A stretch of 64,000 nt of DNA, taken from assembly GCF_030123065.1 (NCBI RefSeq), contig NZ_CP126093.1, positions 934,001 to 998,000 of the forward strand. Direction: 5' to 3'. Source of the stretch: Neobacillus sp. DY30. GTDB taxonomy: Bacteria > Bacillota > Bacilli > Bacillales > Cytobacillaceae. Below, piece by piece: positions 15,018 through 23,494 of the stretch. A program made the position numbers and the translations under genes. Below the pieces are notes generated by a model. The model saw only the letters and a program-made list of their open reading frames with translations. It searched no databases and was not told the origin of the DNA. Each line of letters starts with the position of its first letter. Within the stretch, counting starts at the first letter, position 1.

Positions 15018-17417
15018 ATGAAAAAGAATAAGAGTATATTGATGGGGTTACTTGTTTTAACATTATGCTTCATTACGATTATAGAAGTTTTAATAGAAAA
15101 GCAAGAGAAATCTAGATTAGAAATAACTAATAAAAATCAAAAGAATGACCAATCCCTAGACCTGGTGCTTAGCGGCAATGATTCTCTCCATCAATGGGGA
15201 TTTGACGAAGGGGCTGGAAAAGTCACACGTGATTGTGGTCAATCCAAGTTGTCTGCTATTCATTATGGATTAAAATCAGATCCTGAATGGAAAAACGGCA
15301 TTAGCGGGAAAGCATTATTATTTGATGGGTATTCAAATTGGCTAGAAATAGCTCCAGAAGAGGTAAATAAACCAGCTGAATCTTTTTCGATTGAAGCATG
15401 GGTTGCACCGAGAGCCTATGAATGGGGAGACAATGGACAAACCTCGGTTATTATCAATCAACACGATAAAGGAAATAAACAAGGATTTATTGTGGGGATG
15501 GGGCGGCATGGATATATAACGTTTCAGCTTGCCCTAAACGGTGAATGGCATGAAATTTGGTCGCCGGAAGGGAAAATTTTACCGAAAGATAAATGGTCTT
15601 ATGTTGTTGCCCAATTTGAAAAAGAAACAAATAAAATCTCACTATATTTAAACGGTGAACTAATAATGGAAAAAGAAGTGCCGAATCATAGTGAGTTTAC
15701 ACCAGCGGCTCATCTGCCGTTACTAGTTGGCAAACACAATCAGGCAGCCGCTGTGTCTGATGTATTCCAAGTTAATATGTTTAATGGGTTAATGGACAAT
15801 GTTTCATTGTACAGTAAAGCATTTAGCAATGAATCTATTAAACAGCACTATGAGGAGGTCATTAACAAATGGAACAATAAACTGCCGATACCAGATACTT
15901 CATTTGATCGAACCGTTTATAAAGGAGACCGCTATCGCCCTAATTATCATTTTACTGCTCCACAGCATTGGATGAATGAACCACATGCACCTATTTACTA
16001 TAACGGAAAATACCATTTATTTTATCAATTTAATCCAGCTGGTCCTTTTTGGCATCAGATTCACTGGGGACATGCTGTAAGTAACGACATGATTCATTGG
16101 GAAGATAGTCCCGTTGCACTAAGTCCAACAGAGGGAACAGCCGCCAGGGATGGCGTGTGGTCTGGAAGTGCAACATATGACGAAAATGGGGTACCAGTGT
16201 TATTTTACACAGCAGGACACGATGAAATGAAGCCGAATCAAATGACGGGTATGGCGCACGCAGCAGATTCAAAGGATGTCAACTTAAATCACTGGAACAT
16301 GAATCCAAACCCTGTAACCATTCAAGCGGAAAATATCGATACACCAAAAGGAAAGGTGATGTTTGGACAATTTCGCGATCCTTATGTATGGAAAGATGGA
16401 GACAACTGGTATCAGCTTGTTGGATCAGGAGTGGAAAAGGCTGGTGGAACAGCTTTACTCTATAGTTCCAAAGATCTAGAAAACTGGAAGTATGAAAAGC
16501 CGCTTATGATTGGTGATAAAGTAAAATACCCGCGTACAGGAGATGTATGGGAACTTCCATTTTTAGTACCGATTAAAAACAAGGAGACAGGTGAACAAAA
16601 ATATGTATTTATGATCAGTCCTTATTTTAAGTCCCCCAGTCCAGATGCTGCCCGCTTTACGTTTTATTGGATTGGGACATGGGACCCAGAACGGCTGGAG
16701 TTTATCCCTGATCATGAGGATCCTAAAATGTTTGATTATGGTGAACATTTTACAGGAGCACAAGGTTTTATAGACAAGAATGGCCGTACCATTGTAACAA
16801 GTATTTTACAAGACAGGCGTTCGGAAAAAGAAAAATATCACTCAGGGTGGGCACATGGAGCTGGCCTGCCGCTTGAAATCTATTTAAATAATAATCAAGA
16901 TCTTGGTATTCGTCCGATTGATGAGGTCCAATTACTTCGAAGAGAAGAACTAATATCCATTGAAAATGTTTCAATGGATGAAGCAAATAAACAGCTTGAA
17001 AAAATCCAAAGTGACCAAATAGAAATCGAGCTAGAATTAGATGTTTCACATTTGAAAGAGGCGGGTTTGAAACTATTAAAAGATCCAAATAATCAGGAAG
17101 AAACGATTATTTTTTATAATCATGATAGTAAAACCATTCAGATTGACCGCAGTCGATCTAGTAAAAATCCCGATATTGAAAAGGGAATCCAAGGCGGAGA
17201 GCTGAACGTTGAAAACAATACATTAAGGATAAAACTATTTATTGATAAATCCATTGTTGAAGCATATGTCAATAATGAAAAAAGCATTTCTTCCCGCGTA
17301 TTTCCAACGCTCGATCAATCAAAAGGACTCGAAGTTTATGGGATTGATGGGGATCCGTTTGTACGCTTGATGAGAGTATGGAATTTAGGTACAGCCATTA
17401 AAGGAGAGGAAGATTAA
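15018..17417 (+). CDS. Membrane-anchored or secreted GH32 fructan hydrolase with N-terminal LamG-like domain
   Basis: 799 residues. A short basic start and hydrophobic segment (8-25) with no clear cleavage site suggest a signal anchor. Residues about 55-275 form a LamG/concanavalin-like domain (LHQWGFDEGAG; SFSIEAWVAP; LNGELIMEKEV), probably for polysaccharide binding. The GH32 catalytic part starts near 305: YHFTAPQHWMNEPHAP, FRDP (452-455), and acid/base Glu512 in DVWELP; a C-terminal beta-sandwich with SIVEAYVN follows. The position of the usual nucleophile Asp (WMNDPNG) is Glu321. Expected substrates are levan, inulin or sucrose-type fructans. Expression should depend on the RAT switch upstream. 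The levansucrase-like genes follow, so it may recycle or remodel their product. Confidence 0.88.
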   Translation: MKKNKSILMGLLVLTLCFITIIEVLIEKQEKSRLEITNKNQKNDQSLDLVLSGNDSLHQWGFDEGAGKVTRDCGQSKLSAIHYGLKSDPEWKNGISGKALLFDGYSNWLEIAPEEVNKPAESFSIEAWVAPRAYEWGDNGQTSVIINQHDKGNKQGFIVGMGRHGYITFQLALNGEWHEIWSPEGKILPKDKWSYVVAQFEKETNKISLYLNGELIMEKEVPNHSEFTPAAHLPLLVGKHNQAAAVSDVFQVNMFNGLMDNVSLYSKAFSNESIKQHYEEVINKWNNKLPIPDTSFDRTVYKGDRYRPNYHFTAPQHWMNEPHAPIYYNGKYHLFYQFNPAGPFWHQIHWGHAVSNDMIHWEDSPVALSPTEGTAARDGVWSGSATYDENGVPVLFYTAGHDEMKPNQMTGMAHAADSKDVNLNHWNMNPNPVTIQAENIDTPKGKVMFGQFRDPYVWKDGDNWYQLVGSGVEKAGGTALLYSSKDLENWKYEKPLMIGDKVKYPRTGDVWELPFLVPIKNKETGEQKYVFMISPYFKSPSPDAARFTFYWIGTWDPERLEFIPDHEDPKMFDYGEHFTGAQGFIDKNGRTIVTSILQDRRSEKEKYHSGWAHGAGLPLEIYLNNNQDLGIRPIDEVQLLRREELISIENVSMDEANKQLEKIQSDQIEIELELDVSHLKEAGLKLLKDPNNQEETIIFYNHDSKTIQIDRSRSSKNPDIEKGIQGGELNVENNTLRIKLFIDKSIVEAYVNNEKSISSRVFPTLDQSKGLEVYGIDGDPFVRLMRVWNLGTAIKGEED

Positions 17418-17501
17418 CCTATTGGTTTAAACTCTCTTAAATTTGTTTTTTATGAAAATTTAACTATAAATTCCTTTTGGAATTAAGGGTATATTATCCT
17501 A

Positions 17502-17530
17502 TTGCTATAAACTGTCCAACAGCATATACT
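17502..17530 (+). promoter_or_regulatory. Sigma-A-type promoter of the levansucrase-like genes
   Basis: TTGCTA (17502-17507) and TATACT (17525-17530), 17-base spacer, 24 bases before the second RAT. No clear terminator separates it from the GH32 gene upstream. Confidence 0.55.
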
Positions 17531-17553
17531 CTTCCGTATAAACAAAATTATGT

Positions 17554-17650
17554 GGGATTGTGACTGGACAGCAGGCAAGACCTAAAGTGTAGTAAGGGCG
17601 AAGTGTACCTTTTGGTAGACACACCCTTATACATTTTAGGTCTTTTTTTG
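17554..17650 (+). promoter_or_regulatory. SacT/SacY/LicT-type RNA antiterminator overlapping a terminator, copy 2
   Basis: GGATTGTGACTG (17555) and GCAGGCAAGACC (17571) repeat the motif at 14871 almost exactly, differing mainly in the loop. The terminator uses AAGACCTAAA with TTTAGGTCTT plus an inner AAGGG/CCCTT, then seven T. Loop sequences have drifted while both arms are kept, which supports function. It controls the first levansucrase-like gene and by read-through probably the next two. Confidence 0.9.
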
Positions 17651-17739
17651 TTGCCTAGGAAAGGAATTTGACTAGTTTGAAAAGAAGGAAAATTCTAAAC
17701 AGACATCATGACCACGCGGAAAATGGAGGATTTAAGGAA

Positions 17740-19071
17740 ATGGAAATGAAAACTCGAAACAAATCAAAATTGAAAAAGCTAGTTTTGACAGCACTCGTGG
17801 CTGCCAATTGCCTAGCCGCAGCACCTGCGTTTGCAGAGGAAATTAGTTCAGATTACACGTCAATCTGGTCACGTCAGCAAGCAGAAAAAGTAACGCCGAC
17901 AGATAAAACAACAGCACCAAAAATTGATCTTGAATTTGATCTTGTAGCACCTGATCAATGGGTATGGGATACTTGGCCGCTTCAGAATAGAGATGGTTCA
18001 CTGGCTATTGTTAATGGCTACCGCGTGGCTTTTGCATTGGTAGCACCGCGCTCCCTAGGTTGGGGTGAACGCCATACGGAAGCAAGAATTGGTATGTTCT
18101 ACTCTAAAAACGGCAAAGATTGGACTTACGCAGGAATCCCTTATGACTATGATAAAGCCTTAGGTTATATGCAATGGGCTGGTACATCTATGATAGATGA
18201 GAATGGAAAAGTGCATTTATTCTATACGGCAACTGGTGATAGAGATAATTGGGATTACAATGGCTGGGATAAAAGAGCCGTACAGCGTCTTGCTAAAACT
18301 ACCTTTGACATCAGTGCCGATAAAAACGGTGTCCATCTGACGAATGAAGGGAAACATCAAATCATTCTTGAAGCAGACGGCAAACACTATGAAACAATCG
18401 AACAAGCAAATAGTCCTATCATTACGGCATTCCGAGATCCATTCTTCTTACAGGATCCGAACACTGGAAAAGAGTATATTATCTTCGAAGGACAAGCTGG
18501 AAGCAACAGAGATTTTATCAAACCCGAAAATATCGGTGATGAAGAATACCGCAAAACCCACTCAGTTCCTGCTGGAGCCGAATTGTATAACGGTAATATC
18601 GGAATCGCAGAAGTACTTGATAAGGATGTAACAAAATTAAAGCTTCTGCCTCCATTGCTTGAGTCAGTGGGAACAAACCACCAGATGGAACGTCCGCATG
18701 TTGTCGTAAATGGAGATGATTATTATCTATTTACCATCAGCCATACATTTACTTATGCTCCAGGCTTAACTGGTCCTGATGGTGTCTATGGTTTTGTTGG
18801 TAAAGGGCTGTTCGGTGACTATAAACCAATGAACGAAAGTGGTCTTGTAATTGCAAATCCTAAGGAAAACCCATATCAAGCCTATTCTTGGATGGTCCTT
18901 CCAGACCAACAGGTAATCAGCTTTATTAACGAGCCGAAGGATGAGAACGGTAATGTAAAATTTGGAGGTACCTTCGCACCAACTCTAAAAGTGAAACTGA
19001 ATGGAGATACATCTGAAATTACACATGAAGGTAAACACGGTGAAATTAAGCCATTTGGGGCAAATCGTTAA
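17740..19071 (+). CDS. GH68 levansucrase/inulosucrase-like enzyme, paralogue 1
   Basis: 443 residues with a Sec signal peptide (LVLTALVAANCLAAAPAFA, cut before EE). All three GH68 catalytic residues are visible: nucleophile Asp77 in WVWDTWPLQ, transition-state stabiliser Asp233 in FRDP, acid/base Glu317 in QMERP. It transfers fructose from sucrose to a growing fructan or to water outside the cell. The wording of several blocks (FTISHTFTYAPGLTGPD, GVYGFVGKGLFGDYKPMN) is closer to the Erwinia/Pseudomonas/Zymomonas Lsc type, as I remember those proteins, than to B. subtilis SacB. The start at 17740 follows GGAGGA; the frame opens earlier at a TTG without support. First of three tandem paralogues, behind RAT copy 2. 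Confidence 0.93.
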   Translation: MEMKTRNKSKLKKLVLTALVAANCLAAAPAFAEEISSDYTSIWSRQQAEKVTPTDKTTAPKIDLEFDLVAPDQWVWDTWPLQNRDGSLAIVNGYRVAFALVAPRSLGWGERHTEARIGMFYSKNGKDWTYAGIPYDYDKALGYMQWAGTSMIDENGKVHLFYTATGDRDNWDYNGWDKRAVQRLAKTTFDISADKNGVHLTNEGKHQIILEADGKHYETIEQANSPIITAFRDPFFLQDPNTGKEYIIFEGQAGSNRDFIKPENIGDEEYRKTHSVPAGAELYNGNIGIAEVLDKDVTKLKLLPPLLESVGTNHQMERPHVVVNGDDYYLFTISHTFTYAPGLTGPDGVYGFVGKGLFGDYKPMNESGLVIANPKENPYQAYSWMVLPDQQVISFINEPKDENGNVKFGGTFAPTLKVKLNGDTSEITHEGKHGEIKPFGANR

Positions 19072-19103
19072 TCGTTAAATTAAATAGGAAGAGGAGAAAA
19101 AGG

Positions 19104-20444
19104 ATGATCTTTAATTATAAGAAAGCTGTATCTGCAATCGTGTTAACAGCAAGTGTTGTTGCCTCGACTTTTTCTGGACTAACTGTAAAAGCAGAAAGCA
19201 CCGAGCAAACGGTAAATTGGACACGAGAACAGGTGTCAAAAATTGAACTTAATCAAGACAATACTTTACCTTATACAGATATAAGTGAGCTGGAGAAATT
19301 AGCACCAGGTTATCATATTTGGGACACATGGCCGCTGACTGATCGCGATGGAAATATCGCTAGCGTGAAAGGCTGGAAAGTGATGTTTGCACTATCCGCA
19401 CCAAATGATGTGCTGCCGGGTAAAGTACATGATATCGCAACGATCCGCTATTTTTACTCGAAAAACGGTAAAGATTGGACTCTTGGCGGGACACTTTTCC
19501 AAGAAGGAGCTTCATTAGGTTCTCGTGAGTGGGCTGGATCTGCCATGATGGATAATGGGAAAATTCATGCATTCTATACAGCAACTGGACACAGAGGTGA
19601 GGAGCGGTTGACATTTGAGCAGCGCCTTGCCATGGCAACAGGTGATATTATTGCAGATCATAATGGAGTTCATTTTGAAAACTGGGGCAAACACAAGATC
19701 ATTTTAGAGCCGGACGGCAAATATTATCAGACGAAAGAACAGGCTCATAAGGGTGAAGGCGGCGGTTATGCTTTCCGTGACCCGATGTGGTTTAAAGACC
19801 CAAAAACGAATAAGGAATATATTTTATTTGAAGGAAATTCAGGGGGGACTGTAGGCGAGCGCACATATAAACAAGAATTTGCTGGAAGTTCCGAGTATGC
19901 CAGCAAGAACCCTGTACCTGCAGGAGCCGTTCATGCGAATGCAAACATTGGTATTGCAGAGGTAGTTGATGGTGATCCTTCAAAACTTAAAATGATGCCT
20001 CCACTTTTGGAAGCAAATTATGTAAATGAAGAATTAGAACGCCCGCACATTGTTGTAAAGGATAAAAAATATTATCTATTTACTGACAGCCATATCAATA
20101 AGTATGCTGAAGGGCTGCAAGGACCTGAAGGGTTATATGGATTTGTTTCCGATACGTTGATTGGTGGTTATGAGCCGCTGAATGAAAGTGGTTTGGTTTT
20201 AGCCAATCCTCCGGAAAATCCATACCAAGCGTATTCATGGCTTGTACTTCCTAATTTAAATGTGGTCGGGTTTGCTCATTTTGGAGATTTAGGCGATATG
20301 TCAATTGGTGATGTTGGCAACCAATCACCAGAATTCCAATTTAGCCATTTTGGAGGCACATTGGCTCCAACAATCCAGCTGTCAATCAAAGGTGACACAA
20401 CAAAAATAGCAAAAGAGTTAAGCCCAGGCTGGATTAAACAATAA
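19104..20444 (+). CDS. GH68 levansucrase/inulosucrase-like enzyme, paralogue 2
   Basis: 446 residues with signal peptide (cleavage probably after TVKA). Catalytic Asp74 (HIWDTWPLTD), Asp226 (AFRDP) and Glu312 (ELERP) are intact. It follows paralogue 1 by 32 bases with a good GAGGAG site and no promoter or terminator between, so it is co-transcribed. It is closer to paralogue 3 than to paralogue 1: both share PNDVLPGK/PKDVLPGK, LGSREWAGS/LGSRQWAGS and a longer loop before the final strand (IGDVGNQSPEFQ/IHEIGEQSPEYQ). Differences in these loops may shift product size or linkage; that is inference. Confidence 0.93.
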   Translation: MIFNYKKAVSAIVLTASVVASTFSGLTVKAESTEQTVNWTREQVSKIELNQDNTLPYTDISELEKLAPGYHIWDTWPLTDRDGNIASVKGWKVMFALSAPNDVLPGKVHDIATIRYFYSKNGKDWTLGGTLFQEGASLGSREWAGSAMMDNGKIHAFYTATGHRGEERLTFEQRLAMATGDIIADHNGVHFENWGKHKIILEPDGKYYQTKEQAHKGEGGGYAFRDPMWFKDPKTNKEYILFEGNSGGTVGERTYKQEFAGSSEYASKNPVPAGAVHANANIGIAEVVDGDPSKLKMMPPLLEANYVNEELERPHIVVKDKKYYLFTDSHINKYAEGLQGPEGLYGFVSDTLIGGYEPLNESGLVLANPPENPYQAYSWLVLPNLNVVGFAHFGDLGDMSIGDVGNQSPEFQFSHFGGTLAPTIQLSIKGDTTKIAKELSPGWIKQ

Positions 20445-20465
20445 GGAAATGATTTAGAATAATGA

Positions 20466-20505
20466 GAAAGGTCAGTCAATCGTTTAAAATATTGGCTGAC
20501 CTTTC
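20466..20505 (+). other. Intercistronic hairpin between paralogues 2 and 3
   Basis: GAAAGGTCAG pairs with CTGACCTTTC (10 perfect base pairs) around a 20-base loop that can pair further (CAAT/ATTG). No T run follows, so it is more likely a processing or stabilising structure, or a weak terminator, than a strong stop. Confidence 0.6.
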
Positions 20506-20554
20506 TATGAAAAGAAGAGGACAACGTTATATAGACAAGGAAGGTATTTAGGGG

Positions 20555-21901
20555 ATGAAAAGGAACAAAATCAAAAAGAGCAAATCTATTATAGCTGCTA
20601 TTATAGGACTTTTTACTATTTTTACACCCATTGTCAGCTCAAGTGTTTTTGCTCAAGAAAATACAGATACATTCAACTGGACACGAGAAAATGTTAGTAA
20701 TCTTATGATAAATGACCATAATACAGCACCGGAAATTAATAAAGACGAGCTTGTTGAAATTTCTTCAGACTCTTATATTTGGGATACATGGCATTTGCAG
20801 GATTTAAATGGTCATCCAGCTGTTGTTAACGGCTATAAAATTATTTTCGCCTTATCCGTTCCAAAGGATGTACTTCCTGGAAAACGCCATGATACAGCTG
20901 AAATACATTATTTCTATTCAAAGGATGGAAAGAGCTGGGTGTCGGGTGGCCCAGTTTTTAAAGATGGTGAAGCATTGGGATCCAGACAATGGGCTGGCTC
21001 TTCCATTGTTACTCGAGATGGAAAGCTGCAAATCTTTTACACAGCTACAGGACAAAACAATGAAACTCAACTGAGCTATGATCAGCGGATCGCAACTGCA
21101 ACTGCAGATATTCGTACAACAAACACCAGTGTGGCATTTACGAATTGGTCGGAACATGAAATTATTCTTGAGCCAGATGGTGAATACTATCAAACAAAGG
21201 AACAAACAGGACACGAAGAATCCTCTTATGCATTCCGTGACCCGTATTTTTTCCAGGATCCGAAGACTGGGGAAGAATATCTTTTATTTGAAGCAAACTC
21301 TGCTGGAAAGCTTGAAGACCGCCCATTTAAACATGAATATATTGGGTCCGAAGAATTCCGCCGAAACCATGTCAGCCCTGAAGGTTCAAAAGCTTTTAAT
21401 GGCAGTATAGGTATCGCAAAAGCATCTGGTGAAGGGTTGGCTAAATTTAAACTGCTGCCGCCTTTATTAGAAGCAAATTATGTTAATGACGAACTTGAAC
21501 GGCCAAGTGTAATCGTAAAAGGAAACAACTATTATCTTTTTACAAAAACACATACTGAGAAATTCGCATCTGGCCTTGATGCGCCGGAAGGATTATATGG
21601 ATTTACTTCAGACTCACTCTTTGGAGGCTATAAACCGTTGAATAAAAGTGGACTAGTCATTGCAAATCCAATGGAAAATCCGTATCAGGCATATTCTTGG
21701 ATGGTTATGCCGAATGGCACTGTTATAAGTTTTGTGAATTATGTTAATGTTGACGATAAAGATATTCATGAAATTGGTGAACAATCACCAGAGTATCAAA
21801 AGGAACATTTTGGCGGAATGCTGGCACCTTCCATAAAAATATCTATCACACGTGATGAAACAAAGATTCTTCATGAGAAGAAGCAAGGTGTTTTTAAATA
21901 A
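20555..21901 (+). CDS. GH68 levansucrase/inulosucrase-like enzyme, paralogue 3
   Basis: 448 residues, signal peptide ending near SSSVFA. Catalytic Asp77 (YIWDTWHLQ), Asp229 (AFRDP) and Glu315 (ELERP) are kept, so it should be active. The Pro after the WDTW motif is His here, unlike the other two copies, close to the sucrose pocket. Separated by 110 bases from paralogue 2 and followed by a strong hairpin; it is probably the last gene of the levansucrase transcript. Three GH68 genes in a row imply either dosage or product diversity (levan, inulin, fructo-oligosaccharides). Confidence 0.92.
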   Translation: MKRNKIKKSKSIIAAIIGLFTIFTPIVSSSVFAQENTDTFNWTRENVSNLMINDHNTAPEINKDELVEISSDSYIWDTWHLQDLNGHPAVVNGYKIIFALSVPKDVLPGKRHDTAEIHYFYSKDGKSWVSGGPVFKDGEALGSRQWAGSSIVTRDGKLQIFYTATGQNNETQLSYDQRIATATADIRTTNTSVAFTNWSEHEIILEPDGEYYQTKEQTGHEESSYAFRDPYFFQDPKTGEEYLLFEANSAGKLEDRPFKHEYIGSEEFRRNHVSPEGSKAFNGSIGIAKASGEGLAKFKLLPPLLEANYVNDELERPSVIVKGNNYYLFTKTHTEKFASGLDAPEGLYGFTSDSLFGGYKPLNKSGLVIANPMENPYQAYSWMVMPNGTVISFVNYVNVDDKDIHEIGEQSPEYQKEHFGGMLAPSIKISITRDETKILHEKKQGVFK

Positions 21902-21917
21902 TCGATTAGGATACGAG

Positions 21918-21948
21918 AGTGGCGTTCAGTTAATAACTGAGCGCCACT
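21918..21948 (+). terminator. 14-bp hairpin after the third levansucrase-like gene
   Basis: AGTGGCGTTCAGTT pairs with AACTGAGCGCCACT around three bases, with one G-T pair. A T run is lacking (GTACATTGTT), so termination may be partial and the sucrose PTS gene downstream may receive read-through. Confidence 0.65.
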
Positions 21949-22039
21949 GTACATTGTTAAAGTATTTGTCATTATTTACCTGGAAATCAGGGCACAACAA
22001 TAAGCCAAAACGGACGAATTTATAAATTCAAGGTGGAGG

Positions 22040-23437
22040 ATGAATATACAAGACAAACGGAAAGAACCTCAGGATATTGCTCAAGACTTATTACCGTTAT
22101 TAGGCGGAAAAGACAATATTAAAAAGATGACCCATTGCACGACCCGATTACGTTTTGAGCTTCAAGATGAGTGCAAGGTTAATAAAGCGGCAATAGATGA
22201 AATGAATGGTGTACATGGGACCTTTTCTCGAATGGGACTTTTCCAAATTATTTTAGCTCCAGGTGTTGTCAATAAGATATACAGGGCAATTCATGAAACA
22301 AAGCCAGATCCTGTTTCTGGAACCTCCAATACTGAACCGCCAAAGGTGAGAATGAATCCTTTTATTCAATTTGCTAGGACTTTGTCTAATATTTTTGTTC
22401 CTATTATTCCTGCTATTGTTGCAAGTGGTTTATTAATGGGACTTATCGGAATGATCAAGGTGTTTCAGTGGGCACCGCAGGATAGTTCCTTAATGAAAAT
22501 GTTGGATATTTTTTCAAGTGCTGCCTTTATTATTTTGCCAATATTGATTGGTTTTAGCGCTGCTAAGGAATTTGGAGGCAATCAATTCCTGGGTGCAGTA
22601 ATAGGAGGAATTTTAACTCACCCTGCCCTCTTAAATCCTTCTGCGCTTGGATATAAAGTACCAGAATATATCGAGGTGATAGGGATTGATATACCTTTAA
22701 TCGGGTATCAGGGAACAGTAATACCGATATTAATTTCTGTTTTTATTATGAGCAGGCTTGAATTGCGCTTAAGGAAAATGGTCCCAAGTTCATTAGATTT
22801 GTTCCTTATCCCGTTTTTAATCATTATATTTATTGGTTTTATCTCCCTTTTAATTATCGGACCGATCTCATTATTTATCGGTGACATCATGACAAATACA
22901 TTTGAGTTTGTCTATAAAGCTGGAGTAATCGCCGGGTTTTTATTTGGCGGCTTATATTCTCTCATTGTGATCACGGGGTTACATCATACTTTACATGCAG
23001 TCGAAATGGAATTACTCGCAAATCCAGAGATAGGTGTGAACTTTTTATTACCGATTTGGTCAATGGCCAATATTGCTCAAGGTGGAGCGGGGCTAGCTGT
23101 ATTTTTTAAAACAAGGAACGAGAGAATAAAAAAAATTGCGATCCCTTCCGCTTTTTCAGCCTTTTTCGGTATTATTGAACCGGTTATTTTTGGGATTAAT
23201 ATAAAACTTGTTAAACCATTTATAGGTGCAGCTATAGGAGGTTCTTTTGGAGGAGCGTATGTGGTTCTTACACATGTCGTGGCAAATTCCTTTGGTTTAA
23301 CAGGAATTCCAATGATTGCTATTGTAGCGCCATTAGGGATTTCGAATTTAGCGCATTACCTTATTGGTCTCGGTATCTCTGTAATGACTGCATTCATAGC
23401 TACTTTTATTCTTTGGGGGAATGAAGAAGCCGAATAA
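22040..23437 (+). CDS. sacP: PTS sucrose-type EIIBC permease (SacP-like)
   Basis: 465 residues. The EIIB domain (1-90) has the phospho-Cys33 in MTHCTTRLRF, where most relatives have CATRLR. The EIIC domain of the glucose/sucrose class has about ten membrane segments, with GGILTHPALLNPSALG, GLHHTLHAVEMELL and FGIIEPVIFGINIKLVKPF. No EIIA domain, as in B. subtilis SacP, which borrows EIIA of the glucose system. It should import and phosphorylate sucrose. The matching sucrose-6-phosphate hydrolase (SacA) is not in this window. The GGTGGAGG ribosome-binding sequence abuts the ATG. Sits between the fructan enzymes and the antiterminator, so sucrose uptake and sensing are linked. Confidence 0.9.
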   Translation: MNIQDKRKEPQDIAQDLLPLLGGKDNIKKMTHCTTRLRFELQDECKVNKAAIDEMNGVHGTFSRMGLFQIILAPGVVNKIYRAIHETKPDPVSGTSNTEPPKVRMNPFIQFARTLSNIFVPIIPAIVASGLLMGLIGMIKVFQWAPQDSSLMKMLDIFSSAAFIILPILIGFSAAKEFGGNQFLGAVIGGILTHPALLNPSALGYKVPEYIEVIGIDIPLIGYQGTVIPILISVFIMSRLELRLRKMVPSSLDLFLIPFLIIIFIGFISLLIIGPISLFIGDIMTNTFEFVYKAGVIAGFLFGGLYSLIVITGLHHTLHAVEMELLANPEIGVNFLLPIWSMANIAQGGAGLAVFFKTRNERIKKIAIPSAFSAFFGIIEPVIFGINIKLVKPFIGAAIGGSFGGAYVVLTHVVANSFGLTGIPMIAIVAPLGISNLAHYLIGLGISVMTAFIATFILWGNEEAE

Positions 23438-23494
23438 AGTAGTCATGATTATAATCACAGCCAAATGCGAGAGCAAAGGAGGAAGGTGAAAGAT

